DNA of 64,000 bases from Montifringilla adamsi (GCA_017590115.1 JAGGNK010015336.1:2091870-2155869), one strand, 5' to 3'. Shown: positions 1 through 9,832, numbered from the stretch's first letter. The notes: generated by a model not told the origin, from the sequence alone. Program-made: numbers and translations.

Positions 1-322
1 GCTCCCACTTCTCCATGAGCTCCTTCAGAAGAGTTTCCAGGGACCAGGGACGGCAAGTCATAAGAGTCAGACCCGAAGTCGAGCAACAGCTCAGGAGACA
101 CAAGCTCTGAGTAGTTTTGTGACTCTCCTGAGGCCTCTTTGGACACACTGCGAGTGCCGAGGGGTCTGCAGCTGGTTCCAGGCTGGCAATTGAGGGATCC
201 CTGAGGTCGCAGCTGGATGTCACGGGGCTTTCTTCATTGTCCGTGGAGGAGAAGATGTCTCCAAAGATCTCTGCACACATTTCCTCTTCCTCCACCTCCA
301 GCTCCTCTCTTTCTTTTGCACA
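1..322 (-). CDS. Possible downstream coding segment, frame uncertain, runs off the window
   Basis: Two readings compete. (A) A 140-150 nt intron from the donor at 350 to an acceptor gcgacctcag| at 201, leaving a phase-0 exon 200-1 with motifs SVSKEASGESQNYSELV and LLLDFGSDSYDLPSLV. (B) A different frame, open from 322 to the window edge (107 codons), beginning with an acidic stretch (EREELEVEEEEMCAEIFGDIF) and ending LETLLKELMEKWE. Both peptides look protein-like. If (B) is right, the gene carries a frameshift or an unseen splice near 325-350. I do not recognise either peptide. Confidence 0.35.
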
Positions 323-350
323 TTAGATGAAGCAAATTTTCAGGTCTCAC

Positions 351-1088
351 CCACTGCTCCTTGTGAAGTGCACTGTTTTTAATTGGCTGATGAGTTTCCC
401 TCTCCTCACTTGGGCCTCCAGACAAAGGAGAAGCTGAGAATCCTGAGGTTTCCTCAGGCTCTGAGAGGAAAAGCTTGTTGCGCCGCTCATCCCTGGGATC
501 TCGAGCCAGGGCACAAGCTTCAGCCTCTACCTTGTTCTCCTTCATCAGGGCAAGCAATGCACTCTGCAGGTCTTGGTCCCACTCTCCTGCAGGCTGTGTT
601 TCTGGGAGCTCTTTCTCCTGCAGCTTTTTCTCCATCTCTTTTACAGAAGTGTCCCAGGGTTGTGGGTTTTCAGAGGCAGAGGGCCACAAGGGCTTCCATG
701 CTCGCTGCATCCCAGTGCAGAGCTGCACGCCACATGCAAGTACCACAGGAGGACGGGGGTGTGCCTGCCTTGCTGCTGACCCAGTCCAGAGCCCTCCAGT
801 TCTGCTCTCCAGAGAAGGTGTTCCCTGGGCTCTGTCTCCAGCCACAGTGCCCCATGGAGGAAGTGCCACACGCTCTGGCTGGCCCCTGGCCATGGGGCCC
901 TCAGCACGTGCTGGGCCTCTGGGAGAAGACCCAGAGGCGACTGCTGCTGGTGCTGTTGGCAGAGGCAGTAGCTTGACACTGTCTGAGGCTGCCCCCAGAG
1001 CACGTGCTCTGCCTCTGGAAGAGGATCCAGAGGCTGCTGTTTTTGGCAGAGGTGGCAGCTTAACGCTGTCAGTGGATGCTCTTGATGT
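351..1088 (-). CDS. Candidate third exon: Pro/Ser-rich repeat plus charged helical segment
   Basis: A 738-nt stretch (246 codons, phase 0 at both ends) lies between a plausible acceptor (gtgctcag|ACATCAAG after a C-rich tract) and a donor (CAGTGG|gtgaga at 350). The N-terminal third holds two imperfect copies of a roughly 30-residue unit (SVKLPPLPK...SGSSSRGRARA and SVKLLPLPT...SGSSPRGPARA). The C-terminal part is charged and probably helical (EMEKKLQEKELPE, DLQSALLALMKENKVEAEA, LARDPRDERRNKL) and looks like real coding sequence. A second frame is also open over 641-1096 but lacks the charged helix. The protein is not recognised by itself. Position, strand and phase make it a likely continuation of the HYDIN-like gene, where disordered and coiled-coil linkers would not be surprising. 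The open frame continues upstream to 1484, but I regard that part as intron. Confidence 0.55.
900..1085 (-). repeat. Imperfect two-copy tandem repeat, coding for about 30 residues each
   Basis: The core gcacgtgct occurs at 904 and again at 1000, and ttggcagagg at 956 and 1042. This gives a period of about 86-96 bp with a small indel between copies. In the candidate exon frame each copy encodes a DSVKL.PLP motif followed by a Ser/Gly/Arg-rich tail. Confidence 0.65.
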
Positions 1089-1594
1089 CTGAGCACTGAG
1101 GCGTGGAGGGGCCAGTGTCAAGTGAGGACCGTGGAGAGGTGGCGAGTCCAACACGGACAATCTCTGTGGCCCTGTGACACGGCTCCGGGCCACTGAGTGC
1201 CCGCCCTCCCGGCTGCCCCTGCGTGTGCAGGACATGGTGGGGCTCCGTGACCAGATACGGAACAGAGTGGGCCTGTTCCCTGGGATGAGTGTGATAGTTG
1301 TCCAAGTGACCTCAGTCGCTGCCTGTGGCTGCCTGTGGGAAGCAGGAGGAGGCACAGGATGGAGGCAACTGTGTGGGCACAGTGTCCCCCATGTGCCTGG
1401 AAGCCCAGGCCTGGCCCCAAGGCAGGCTGGGCCCGGTTCCCAGCTGGGCTCCCTGCCTCTGGGCCATTGCTGTGCCTGGGCCATCCCAGTGCTGGCCCTT
1501 CTGTAGAGCAGGGCCTGGTGCCAGGCCTGGCTGTCTCTGCCCCAGTCCTTCCCCCAGGTCCCACTCCAGGCTGTCCTTCCTTCCCCGCCCTCAC
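1089..1594 (-). other. Candidate intron between second and third exons
   Basis: About 506 bp of GC-rich sequence begins gtgagg and ends ...ctcag on the minus strand. It stays open in the third exon's frame as far as 1484, but the encoded Pro/Gly/Arg-rich stretch has no recognisable motif. This fits a GC-rich intron better than a longer exon. Confidence 0.4.
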
Positions 1595-1676
1595 CTGTTG
1601 CTGCCGCCGCCGGTACAGCAGTGGCTGCCCCTCATGGGGCAGGCCACGAGCATTCACATCACACCCAGGTGAGCTG
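1595..1676 (-). CDS. Candidate second exon of the HYDIN-like gene
   Basis: An 82-nt segment is bounded by a tandem acceptor (gccag|cag|ctc; start 1676 or 1673) and a strong donor (CAACAG|gtgagg, intron from 1594). Its first nucleotide completes the AG left by the upstream exon, and the frame then reads through GLPHEGQPLLYRRRQQQ and ends at phase 0. I do not recognise this peptide. Support comes from the donor quality, the matching phase and the local GC-rich composition. The separating intron would be about 2.1 kb and contains a CR1 fragment just upstream of the acceptor. Confidence 0.5.
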
Positions 1677-3818
1677 CTGGCCTTTAGAAGGAGCCTAGAT
1701 TTGTATTGTTTCATGGCTCATTTCATGGAAATTTTGGACCATATTTTCCAGCTGGAGCCTCCCCAACAAGAAAGATTTAGATTAAGCAACAGAAAAATGT
1801 TACTCACTGAAAGGGTGGTCAGGCATTGGAGCAAGCTCACCCAGGAAAGTGTTTTTCTAAGGCTTATGAGAACTGGCCCAGGACAAACAACTTAATATGG
1901 ACTCACCATCCTTGAAAGTGTTCAAAGAACATGTGGATGTGTTGAACGTGTCACTGCGGGGCAAACTGTCTGACTTGATGATTTTTAATGTCTTTTCCAA
2001 CATAAAAAGTTCCATGATTGTAAATCCAGCAGAACTAATGTTGCACTCTTTGTAGAACAAGATGATGATGAACTCCTGACCTAATATTTCCTATCTTAGG
2101 TTAGTCACAACTAAAGTAAAGCTATTCTGTGTTGAACATGCCATTTACAGCATTTAACAATTTATTTTTATAAGGTCCGTGTGTAAATAGGACATGAAGG
2201 CTCAGATGTAATCCTCTTTCTTCAGGCAAGCACTGATTCTGCCAACTCTGTCCTTTAATATCCTTTAATCCTTCAGCCTGCATCTTGGGGGCCCCACCTT
2301 TGGTACCACCTCATTAGCATCTTTTTTGCATGTGGGGGGAGACCCAAATTTTCTGATCAACATGCTTCAAAAGTCTGAATATAAATTCATGTTTTCTTCC
2401 CACTCAGGTCTTGGTCCCCTCACCAGTTACACCACAGCCTGTATGTGAGTTCACTCCCTGGTTATTTTTGCAGTAGACAAATTATTTTCCCCCAGAAGAG
2501 GAGTCTACACTGGTTGTGCGAATAGGCAGCTCTAGGGACCCTTTATTATAGGCACTATAGTAAAGCTTTCACCAGTTGTAACTCGTACACACCTGTAAAA
2601 TCCTCCAAAACTAATCCAAAAATTTGCAGGTCTCCTAAATACCCACCAGATCCCTTCTTGCCCAGCTCTAAGGCAAGCACCATGTACTTTTTATGTCATG
2701 CTATAATAATGTCTCTCTGGTAGGTTATGACATATTTTTACACTATTACAGGCACTTTCAACAGGAAAACCACACACACACACGGAGACAAATATCACTT
2801 TACTGGAGTACCAGAAGTATGCAACTCTTTGATGCTCAGATGAGACACTCATCTGCATGTTTATGTCTTACTGTTTTAGAAGATGAACCAAAACCATGCA
2901 TTAAAAGACCACATTTTACCATGAGTATGCTCAACTAAACAGGATGAACTGAGAGAAATTGACTCCTTTGCAGAAGACTCCTTTGTCATACAATGGGTAC
3001 TGCTTGTAAAGAATGAGCATGTCCAGCCCATGGGAACTTTGTAATTACAAACAATGACAGGCACAGAGACAGCCTGGAGAACAAGAGAATTCAGTGTCCT
3101 GGGAAGATCCAGAAACACTGGATCTGAATGTTGGAGCACCATCTAGTGAACGCAGGAGTTAACCTTGGTTCTGTGTTGGTGTCTCACTTAGCAGAAGAAA
3201 AAAGTGTGTAAGCAACAGCCCATTCATCCTCGTTCTGTGCTGAATGCCCTGTTTATGCTAACTTCTTGCAAGCTGCAAATATTCAAGAGAGATTCTCCTC
3301 TTAATGATTATTCTGGATACTGGAATATCTTAAAAAAATCCTCTCCTCTTGCTCAATGGAAAATATTTGGGATGGTTGTCTGCACTCTGATGGTGGTGAT
3401 GGAGAGATCTTTGGAAGAAAACTGATGTTAGACTAATACTGAATGCAGAAGCCAATGTGTGGATCCCAAAATAGTTCTTGCTGAGGTATAAGGTACTCTC
3501 AGCCACACGGAGGGACCGCCTCATCTGGGCGCCATTTCGGGAACCTTTTGTTCCGGGGCAGCCACTTGGTCAAGTGAGGACATCAATGTATTAGAGCTAA
3601 AGACAATTCAGTGGCAATTTAGCAACTGGTTTTCCTGTCAGTGGCTTTTGAGGGTGTCTAACAACTCTCAAGTGCCCATCACATGTTTCCAAAGGAATCT
3701 CTGCCTTCAGAGAAGGAGTCAGGGCTTTGGACACTGAAGAAGACCTTGCCTGAAGGACTACAGCAAAACTGCTCCTTGTTGAGACAGCAGGAGAGGTGGG
3801 AGTAGAGAAATCTCCTAC
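1677..3818 (-). other. Candidate 2.1-kb intron of the HYDIN-like gene
   Basis: This AT-richer stretch separates the first and second candidate exons. It contains the CR1 fragment at 1770-1972, a short CA run near 2769-2784, and otherwise no repeat I can name. No open frame here has recognisable motifs. A GC-rich patch at 3500-3560 includes a TGGCGCCC motif on the minus strand, discussed under rejected items. Confidence 0.4.
1770..1972 (+). mobile_element. CR1 LINE 3' fragment
   Basis: CR1 is the dominant non-LTR retrotransposon of birds, and most copies are 5'-truncated. This piece matches the 3'-terminal region (gatttagattaag, cactgaaagggtggtcaggc, accatccttgaaagtgttcaa). It is interrupted by about 45 bp of unrelated sequence around 1853-1897 and lacks a clean 3' tail. 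It lies in the candidate intron of the HYDIN-like gene, antisense to it. Confidence 0.75.
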
Positions 3819-3826
3819 CTGAATTG
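3811..3826 (-). other. Splice donor of the HYDIN-like exon
   Basis: On the minus strand the sequence reads TTCAG|gtaggag, a consensus 5' splice site with the intron starting at 3818. The open frame hits TAG across this donor, which is what a genuine exon end looks like. It leaves two nucleotides (AG) of a split codon, which fits the acceptor proposed at 1677. Confidence 0.75.
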
Positions 3827-5098
3827 GTATTCCAGGTTGAGCTCCGGGGCGAATGGCTTTTCTATGACAATTGTGGTGCCAGTGCCCAAAGCCACCAGCC
3901 CGCAGACGGTCCGAAGGCTGTTCCCAGTGAACAGCTGGACAGTGTCAGAAAAAAGTCCAGTGTCATCCAGCGTTGCTGTGACAGTCACAGACACCTCACC
4001 CCCAGCAGGGATCACTCCTTCTCTGGGTTCAGTAACAACACAGTGGGGTCTGCGAGCAATCTCTATTCTGAAGTCTGTAGGGACGAGACCCTCGTTGAAG
4101 AAGACAAAGTTTCGTGAAGTAGGCTGTAGTACTGGGATCGTGCCAAACTCTATCAGCCTTGGACTTGGGTAGATTTCTGCCGGCTGTTCAGAGCTCCGTA
4201 ATTCTGCTCTCCGTGGGTTTCTCTCATTCCCTAACACGCCAATAAGAATGCTGGTGCAATGCTTGCCCAGTGTTTGGACTTTCTGTAGTACTGGGATCGT
4301 GCCAAACTCTATCAGCCTTGGACTTGGGTAGATTTCTGCCGGCTGTTCAGAGCTCTGTAATTCTGCTCTCCGTGGGTTTCTCTCATCCCCGAACACACCG
4401 ATAAGAACGTTGGTGCAATGCTTGCCCAGTGTTTGGACTTCGATTATAACTGGGATCTCTGCAAAGCTGTGAGGCTGGACAATCCCACAGGGTTTGGGGC
4501 TGGAGTAGAACACGGGAGAGTTCTCCTTGCGTTTCTGAGGAATAAGCCCGTAGCAGCCAGGAAGATGGGTGATATTTGCAACAAGGAACTTCCTCTCGTA
4601 TAGCACCTTCAGGTGGCACTCATCGTAGAGCAGGATTTCAGGGTACACTTGCAGGTCAGGAACGAGACATCTGGCTGTGATGACCAGTGATGCCACTTCT
4701 GTGCCAATACCCTCCAGCTCCACCATCCTGTAGAATTCCATCACAGTGTTGGAACACAGGGTCACCTCGATATCCTGGTGTCCCTGGGGAAGGATGGTCC
4801 CTTGTCTGGGATTCATTGTAAACTCCCTTGGCTCCATATAAAAATTAATTCCCTTCCTCCAGGATGGGTCACCGTCGTGGCGTATTTGATCAATGCTGTC
4901 AACAGCCGGCTGCGTGCCATCGTCCGACATGCGGAGCTTGAATGTCACGGGCACCATGGAGTTGTTAGTGAGGCGACAGCACTGGGTGTAGGGAAAGCCA
5001 AAGCAGATGTCCCCGAAGTCGAGCTCATCAACATCAAAGTGTAAAGTTGGTCCAGTGACGCTGCCCTTGGTGTCAGGGCACCGTGGGTTGCCGCGCTG
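3819..5098 (-). CDS. HYDIN-like: HYDIN-like exon, MSP/ASH-domain array (partial gene)
   Basis: HYDIN is a very large axonemal protein of the C2b projection of the central pair in motile cilia. It is built from many MSP/ASH-type immunoglobulin-like domains that act as a scaffold. Here about 426 codons are open without interruption. Motifs that I recognise as HYDIN-type include LDFGDICFGFPYT, TNNSMVPVTFKLRM, EFTMNPRQGTILPQG, YPSPRLIEFGTIPVLQ and FNEGLVPTDF, giving roughly three successive domains. The 3' boundary is a consensus donor (CAG|gtagga, exon ends at 3819, phase 2). The 5' boundary is set by an in-frame TGA at 5104-5102 followed by a tandem acceptor cagcag, so the exon starts at 5098 or 5095. 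Residues 173-225 and 226-278, counted from the Met at 4957, are a 53-residue tandem duplication. HYDIN is normally cut into many short exons, so 1.28 kb without an intron is unusual. Family assignment rests on recalled family motifs, not on a search. Whether the copy is expressed is unknown. Confidence 0.85.
4125..4442 (-). repeat. In-frame 159-bp tandem duplication inside the HYDIN-like exon
   Basis: Two direct copies, 4125-4283 and 4284-4442, have a period of exactly 159 bp (53 codons) and differ at only about eight positions. The duplication keeps the reading frame. It repeats the last strand of one MSP/ASH domain (motif VQTLGKHCT, then GVFGDERNPRRAEL) and the first strand of the next (YPSPRLIEFGTIPVLQ). 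The repeat therefore spans a domain junction and does not add a whole domain. The few amino-acid differences are mostly conservative (N/S, V/I, F/L, D/N, Q/R), which suggests some age without loss of frame. Confidence 0.95.
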
Positions 5099-5285
5099 CT
5101 GTCAGAGTGTCTCTACTCCCCCGGGCAGGGGAGGAGGTTGCACCGGCTGAGCTGAAGGCACAGCAGCCGACAGCCAGGGGGGGCACTTCCCAGATGCCCC
5201 GGGAGTGCCTCAGCAAGGGGCAGCAGTGAGCAGCAGGCAGGGCAGGTGGAAGAAAGAAAGGAGGGACCCTCCTCGGGGGTAAAAC
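5099..5285 (-). other. GC-rich flank upstream of the HYDIN-like exon
   Basis: This stretch is C/T-rich on the minus strand and reads as the 3' end of an intron or a captured upstream sequence. Composition changes to AT-rich at about 5,285, which may be the edge of the duplicated segment. I see no further HYDIN-type exon here or to the right. Confidence 0.4.
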
Positions 5286-5754
5286 CATTATAACTTTAGG
5301 GGGAAACAGAACAAACCAAATGAACCCTGCACCACAACAAAGGTACGTTTCTGCTCGTGAAGAATTTCTCTGTAACTCTTAGATGACCAAATTCTGTAAG
5401 TTATAACCCTAATCTGTAGGGTTTTCTCCTTTTCCCCTCCCTATCTTAGAGATATAGAATTTCCGTTCCTTGTTCTAGTTAAGTTGAAAAGAACATCTGG
5501 AGGTGAACAAGATTAAGACCTTCTCAAAATATGAACAACTTTGGATTTACACTACATTGATCTGGATTTATCTAGTCAGTCTTTTTAAAACACTTCCAAG
5601 ACAGTCTGTGCCTCAAGAAGAAAAATATACAGTTTATAACATTTATTATGGATTCTTGTGTCAGGATCTTCCACCTAGTGCAGGTTATGATGAGGAGGTC
5701 ACCAGAATTAGTCATGGAGAGCAAAATTGAAAAATAGCAGTAGGGAGATGTTCT
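5286..5754. other. Anonymous AT-rich sequence
   Basis: I see no repeat, gene or motif I can name here. It lies between the GC-rich HYDIN-like block and the coding-like remnant that follows. Confidence 0.5.
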
Positions 5755-6051
5755 AGAGGAGTCTCTTCCTCACAATTAATTCATGAATACCTTTTCCTCT
5801 CCTACATAAACACCTTAATGAAAGATGACAACACTGCACCTAAACCACTGGAACAGGAGGTAGGGCAGATGGCACTTTCGGAAGAAAATATGAAGAACTT
5901 GAGTAGCAGAAAAATGAGCTTTACATCCTATTCCAAAACATGAGGATGTGAGAAAGTTTGTGCGGGTAAAGGTGGCTCGACTACTGTGTGAGGCAAAAAA
6001 TATCAGAAATTCTCAAGATGATGATGAAACAACTATAATACAAGACTGAGT
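5755..6051 (+). pseudogene. Possible decayed coding fragment, unidentified
   Basis: One frame reads through QLIHEYLFLSYINTLMKDD, then EQEVGQMALSEENMKN, to a stop at about 5941. Moving one frame over, it continues HEDVRKFVRVKVARLLCEAK and DDDETTIIQD to a TGA at about 6050. The composition is strongly protein-like (charged helix, acidic tail) and a single frameshift joins the two halves. I cannot name the parent gene. It could be a fragment of a processed pseudogene or chance. No poly-A tail or flanking duplication was seen. Confidence 0.35.
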
Positions 6052-6740
6052 GGGATTCAGCTCTTACTTCAGGGTTAGGATTTACCTGGTTCAATGAAGG
6101 CGTTGATAGCACAGACTTGAACATGTCACTGTGGACTTCCTTTGCAGTTAGTAAGAGTCTAATTAATAGAGAAAATGTAGTTTAGGATATGATTTGTGTC
6201 ACCTTACAGAGACATCCACACTTGGTCAGTTGAAACCTAAGTAGCACAGAACCTGCCCCCAAGAGCAGGACTGGACAACCTAACAGCCCAGAGACAGACA
6301 TTTATGTTGTAAACAAATAAAATATATTAATTAGAAGAATAATACTTAATTTAGACTATAAATGGACATAATAAAAAATAAATTTCTTGATCTGTACATA
6401 AACTGTGCTCCTTTTCTGCACATGACAAAATTTTAAAATCCATTTATTATATGAAAGATTTGCTAGATTTTTGCCAGTCTTCCTTCCTCAAATAAGCTGT
6501 TTTGGAACAACTGCTGACAATTTCCATCTTGTTCATTGATCAAATAGCACTGAATCTTAAGATATTTTTGGGCTTCCTTTCTGATTTAATTGCAACCTCC
6601 CAAAATCTTTGATGTTCTGCCTGCCTTAATCTTCTCATGCTTGGATTCATGTCCTCTTCTCATTGTCTGTTTTGTGCATTTAGGTAATTTTACATCAATC
6701 TTTCCCCTTTTCTTTCCCCCTTACACTCCTCCATCATAAA
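6052..6740. other. Anonymous AT-rich sequence
   Basis: I see nothing I can assign. It has short homopolymer runs and no open frame with recognisable motifs. Confidence 0.5.
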
Positions 6741-7110
6741 CCCATAGAAAAATTTGAGTTGGAAGAGACCTTAAATATCCTCCAGTTCCAACCCCCTGTC
6801 ATGGTCAGGGACACCTTTCACTAGAGCAGGTTGCTCAGAATTCTTCCAGACTGGCCTTGAACCAGGGATGGGGTAGCCACAGCCAGGGCCTTACCACCCT
6901 CACAGAAAATAATTTCTTCCTAATATAAACCTACTCTCTCCCAATTTTAAGTCATTTTGCCTTGTCCTGCCACTCCAGGCTTTTGACTTAGCTCAGGACA
7001 CAGCGGGTTTCTGGACTCTGAGTGCACATTGGCAGTTCATGTCCAGCCTCTCATACTCCAGCACCACTAAGTCCTTCTCCCCAAGGCTGCTCTTGATCTG
7101 CTCATCCTGA
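6741..7110 (-). mobile_element. CR1 LINE fragment
   Basis: Antisense CR1 with typical landmarks: ttggaagagacct, caaccccctgtcatggtcag, ggacacctttcactagagcag, ttgaaccagggatgggg. A second block follows after an internal deletion (tcatgtccagcctctcat, agtccttctccccaaggctg). No coding remains. Confidence 0.85.
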
Positions 7111-9314
7111 TGCCTAAAGAGTTTTGTTTTTTATGTATTTTGCATATACTCATGGTTCAGAGAATACTATTACATAATTATGCAGCTCCTAATATTTTTC
7201 CTATCCTTTCTCTTAGATTTTAGAACAATAAGTTAGCCTTCTAATACATTCCTGAAATACTGTTTAGTCTTGTTTTCAAGAAGAGAACCTAGAAGGAGTA
7301 CATTTTGTTTTCCAGTCAGAATCTGAGAAGACATAACAACAAAATGGGGCAAATATGCCCTGGAATGACTCCAACTGGGAAGTACCCTGGGAAAAATTAC
7401 CTAACCAACTGCTCTTCTAATTAGACAATAGCTGTAAAATATGCTAATTTTTTAACTTATAAAATTGTAGAAATCCAGTGCTGGAGGTGCCCATGACCAC
7501 CGGGACATCCAGAAGCTTCCAAATAAAGGTCTGCATTTTATTTTACTGTATTTATTTTTTATTTATTGTATTTATTAATACTGTAGCAAGACTTTTTCCC
7601 CTTGATATCAGGCAACAATCCCCTCATCCTGAATTGACACCAGCAGTTGCCCTGACCCACGTACTGAACCAGCACTTGACCTGTTAAACCTCATGAGATT
7701 CCCATGAGCCCATTTCTCCAGCTTGTTCAGATCTCCATGGATGGCATCCTGATCCCTTTGGATCATCCTGAATGACTTCTTTCTCACGTGACTTCAAGAA
7801 AAAGCTTCTAATCCTGAGCTCCTCGTCAGCTGAGAATCCCATAATACCACTGACCAGGACAATTAAATACAACACTGGGAACTCTGTGAACCATTCTAAG
7901 TCATCATAAATGCATTAATTAAACTCATATTTTTAATGTCTTCATGGCATTGTTGTCCAGATGATGTGTGGGATAAACAGGCCCATATTTTGAGCCTTGT
8001 GATAGCATTAAAGAAACTGGAATGTAATTAGAATAGAGTGAGTTATCAGCAATTCAGGCTGATTCTAACAGCAAAGGGCAATAAAAAGATGGGTTTGATT
8101 GACCTGATAGAGAAAAGAGGACCTATTTTTATGTATTATGTAAATGCTACTAGTAAAGATGAGAAGGAATAAGAAGACAGACTTCCCCAAGTTCCCAGTT
8201 TACAGAAATTAAAAGGAAGAGACACACTCATGAGTCACATTTAGTGGAATGGAGTGGAAAGGATCAGCATTTCCTGTGCCATTTGTGTATTTTCAGCTAT
8301 CCTCCACAATACTTAAGTTTTCTGCCTAAATAAATCATTTTGGAAGTTCCAACAGTAGGAGAGTGATGAATGGGAAGGCAGAAGGAGAGTGAAAATGAGC
8401 TAATCTCCCCATTACATTAGAATAATAATTCTTTGTCAGGCCTAACATTCAATGAAAAATGACTTTTGCTAGTGCATTAGTCTGGAGAGGGGGTTTTGAT
8501 AATACAGTAGGGGAAAGCAAAGATTCATCTCTGAATTGAAGGAAAGTGAGGGGATTAGAGAATTGCTCAGAATAATTCAGATTCAGCAATGAAATACAGT
8601 TCATGGCAGGAGAAGCCCTAATACAATAGTCCCAATCAAATAGGGCTTAGGCACAGCTAGAAGTAGTACTCTAATTATTGGCAATTGATTTAACTGAAGA
8701 ACTTCCTGTAACTCTGTAGGAGTCAAAAAAGGGATTTATTTTGGATTTTTTTTTTTTCACAATAAAACCCATGCTTTTTCAATGGTTTCTTGGCTCCAAG
8801 GAAGAGAACTAATAGTTCAGCTGGAAAATTTTTATGGAATAAATCAAGGATACTTTGCCATCAGTAAACCATCAGGCATGGAAATCTGTTTCCTAGAAAG
8901 TGGCTTGGGACTGTATGTGAACAAGAGTGTCCTCAAATGCCAAATCAATGTTACAAAGAAGATAAATGAGGTACCCTGACTGTTTTTAGCCACTTAAAAT
9001 ATCTTTTTTTAGGTAACACAATTAATGGAACCAGGCTGGATGTTGAGACAACTTCCCAGAGTATAAGTGACTTGAGTCAGGAGTTTGTCACTGCTGACAA
9101 AAAGTGCCCTGAGGTGTAGGAATTCCTCCAGGAAATATAAAATATCTACAGGGAGACAGGCAAGAAAACTGGAGGCTTAATTGTGTAGATCTTAAACAAA
9201 CACGTCTTGCTTGATTTGTGGGAGCCAGGCTGATGCAGCTGTAGGTCCTCACCATGAATAAAACAGTGAATCTTCCAGAAAAGGATCAGGTAGCAAAGAG
9301 CTGTGACACTTTCA
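7111..9314. other. Anonymous AT-rich intergenic sequence
   Basis: It has a T-run near 8747-8758 and no identifiable repeat. A 65-codon plus-strand frame at 8782-8979 has a natural-looking composition but no motif I recognise, and I do not call it a gene. Confidence 0.5.
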
Positions 9315-9832
9315 CCTCCATCCTGTGTCAGCAATACTGTGGTCAGCAGGGTCAGGACAGTGATTCTCCCCCTGACTCAGCACTGGTGAGGCCACATCCC
9401 AAATCCTGGGTTCAGTTTTGGGTTCCTCACCACCAGAAAGACTTTGAGGTGTCCAGAGAACAGCAACAGAGCTGGAGAAGGGTCTGATGAGGAGCAGCTG
9501 AGGGAGTGAGGGTGGCTCAGTCTGGAGAAAAAGAGGCTCAGGGAGAACCTTCTCACTCTCTATATCTCCCTGACAAAAAGGTGCAGCCAGCCGTGTCATT
9601 CTCTTTGCCCTGGTAACAAATTACAGGATGAGAGGAAATGTCCTCCTGGTGCACCAGGGGAGGTTTAGGTTGGATATCAGGAAAAGTTTTTCACTGAAAA
9701 GGTTGTCAAGGATTGGAAAAGGCTGCCTAGGGAAGTGGTGGAATTGCCATCTCTGGAAGACTTCAAATAACATGCAGACGTGGTGCTTAGGGACAGAGTT
9801 TAGTGGTGGCCCAGATGATGTAAATATCTTGA
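9315..9832 (+). mobile_element. CR1 LINE 3' fragment, about 500 bp
   Basis: Sense CR1 with successive landmarks: cactggtgaggccacat, gggttcagttttgggt, tgatgaggagcagctgaggg, caccaggggaggtttaggtt, cactgaaaaggttgtcaagg, gccatctctggaagacttc. It lacks the terminal tail motif and has no ORF. Confidence 0.88.

Noticed and set aside
1097..1484. Upstream extension of the open frame that contains the candidate third exon
   Set aside because: It lies between a strong donor at 1594 and an acceptor near 1089, and its peptide is a featureless Pro/Gly/Arg-rich product of high GC. It is better explained as intron.
2430..2620. AATAAA-bearing stretch on the minus strand that could be an LTR end
   Set aside because: No TG...CA termini, no TATA spacing and no second copy; left as anonymous intron.
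3519..3545. TGGCGCCC motif on the minus strand, resembling a tRNA-Lys-type retroviral primer-binding site
   Set aside because: No LTR end (CA) directly precedes it, and no matching LTR pair or internal retroviral frame could be found around it. Eight bases alone are not enough.
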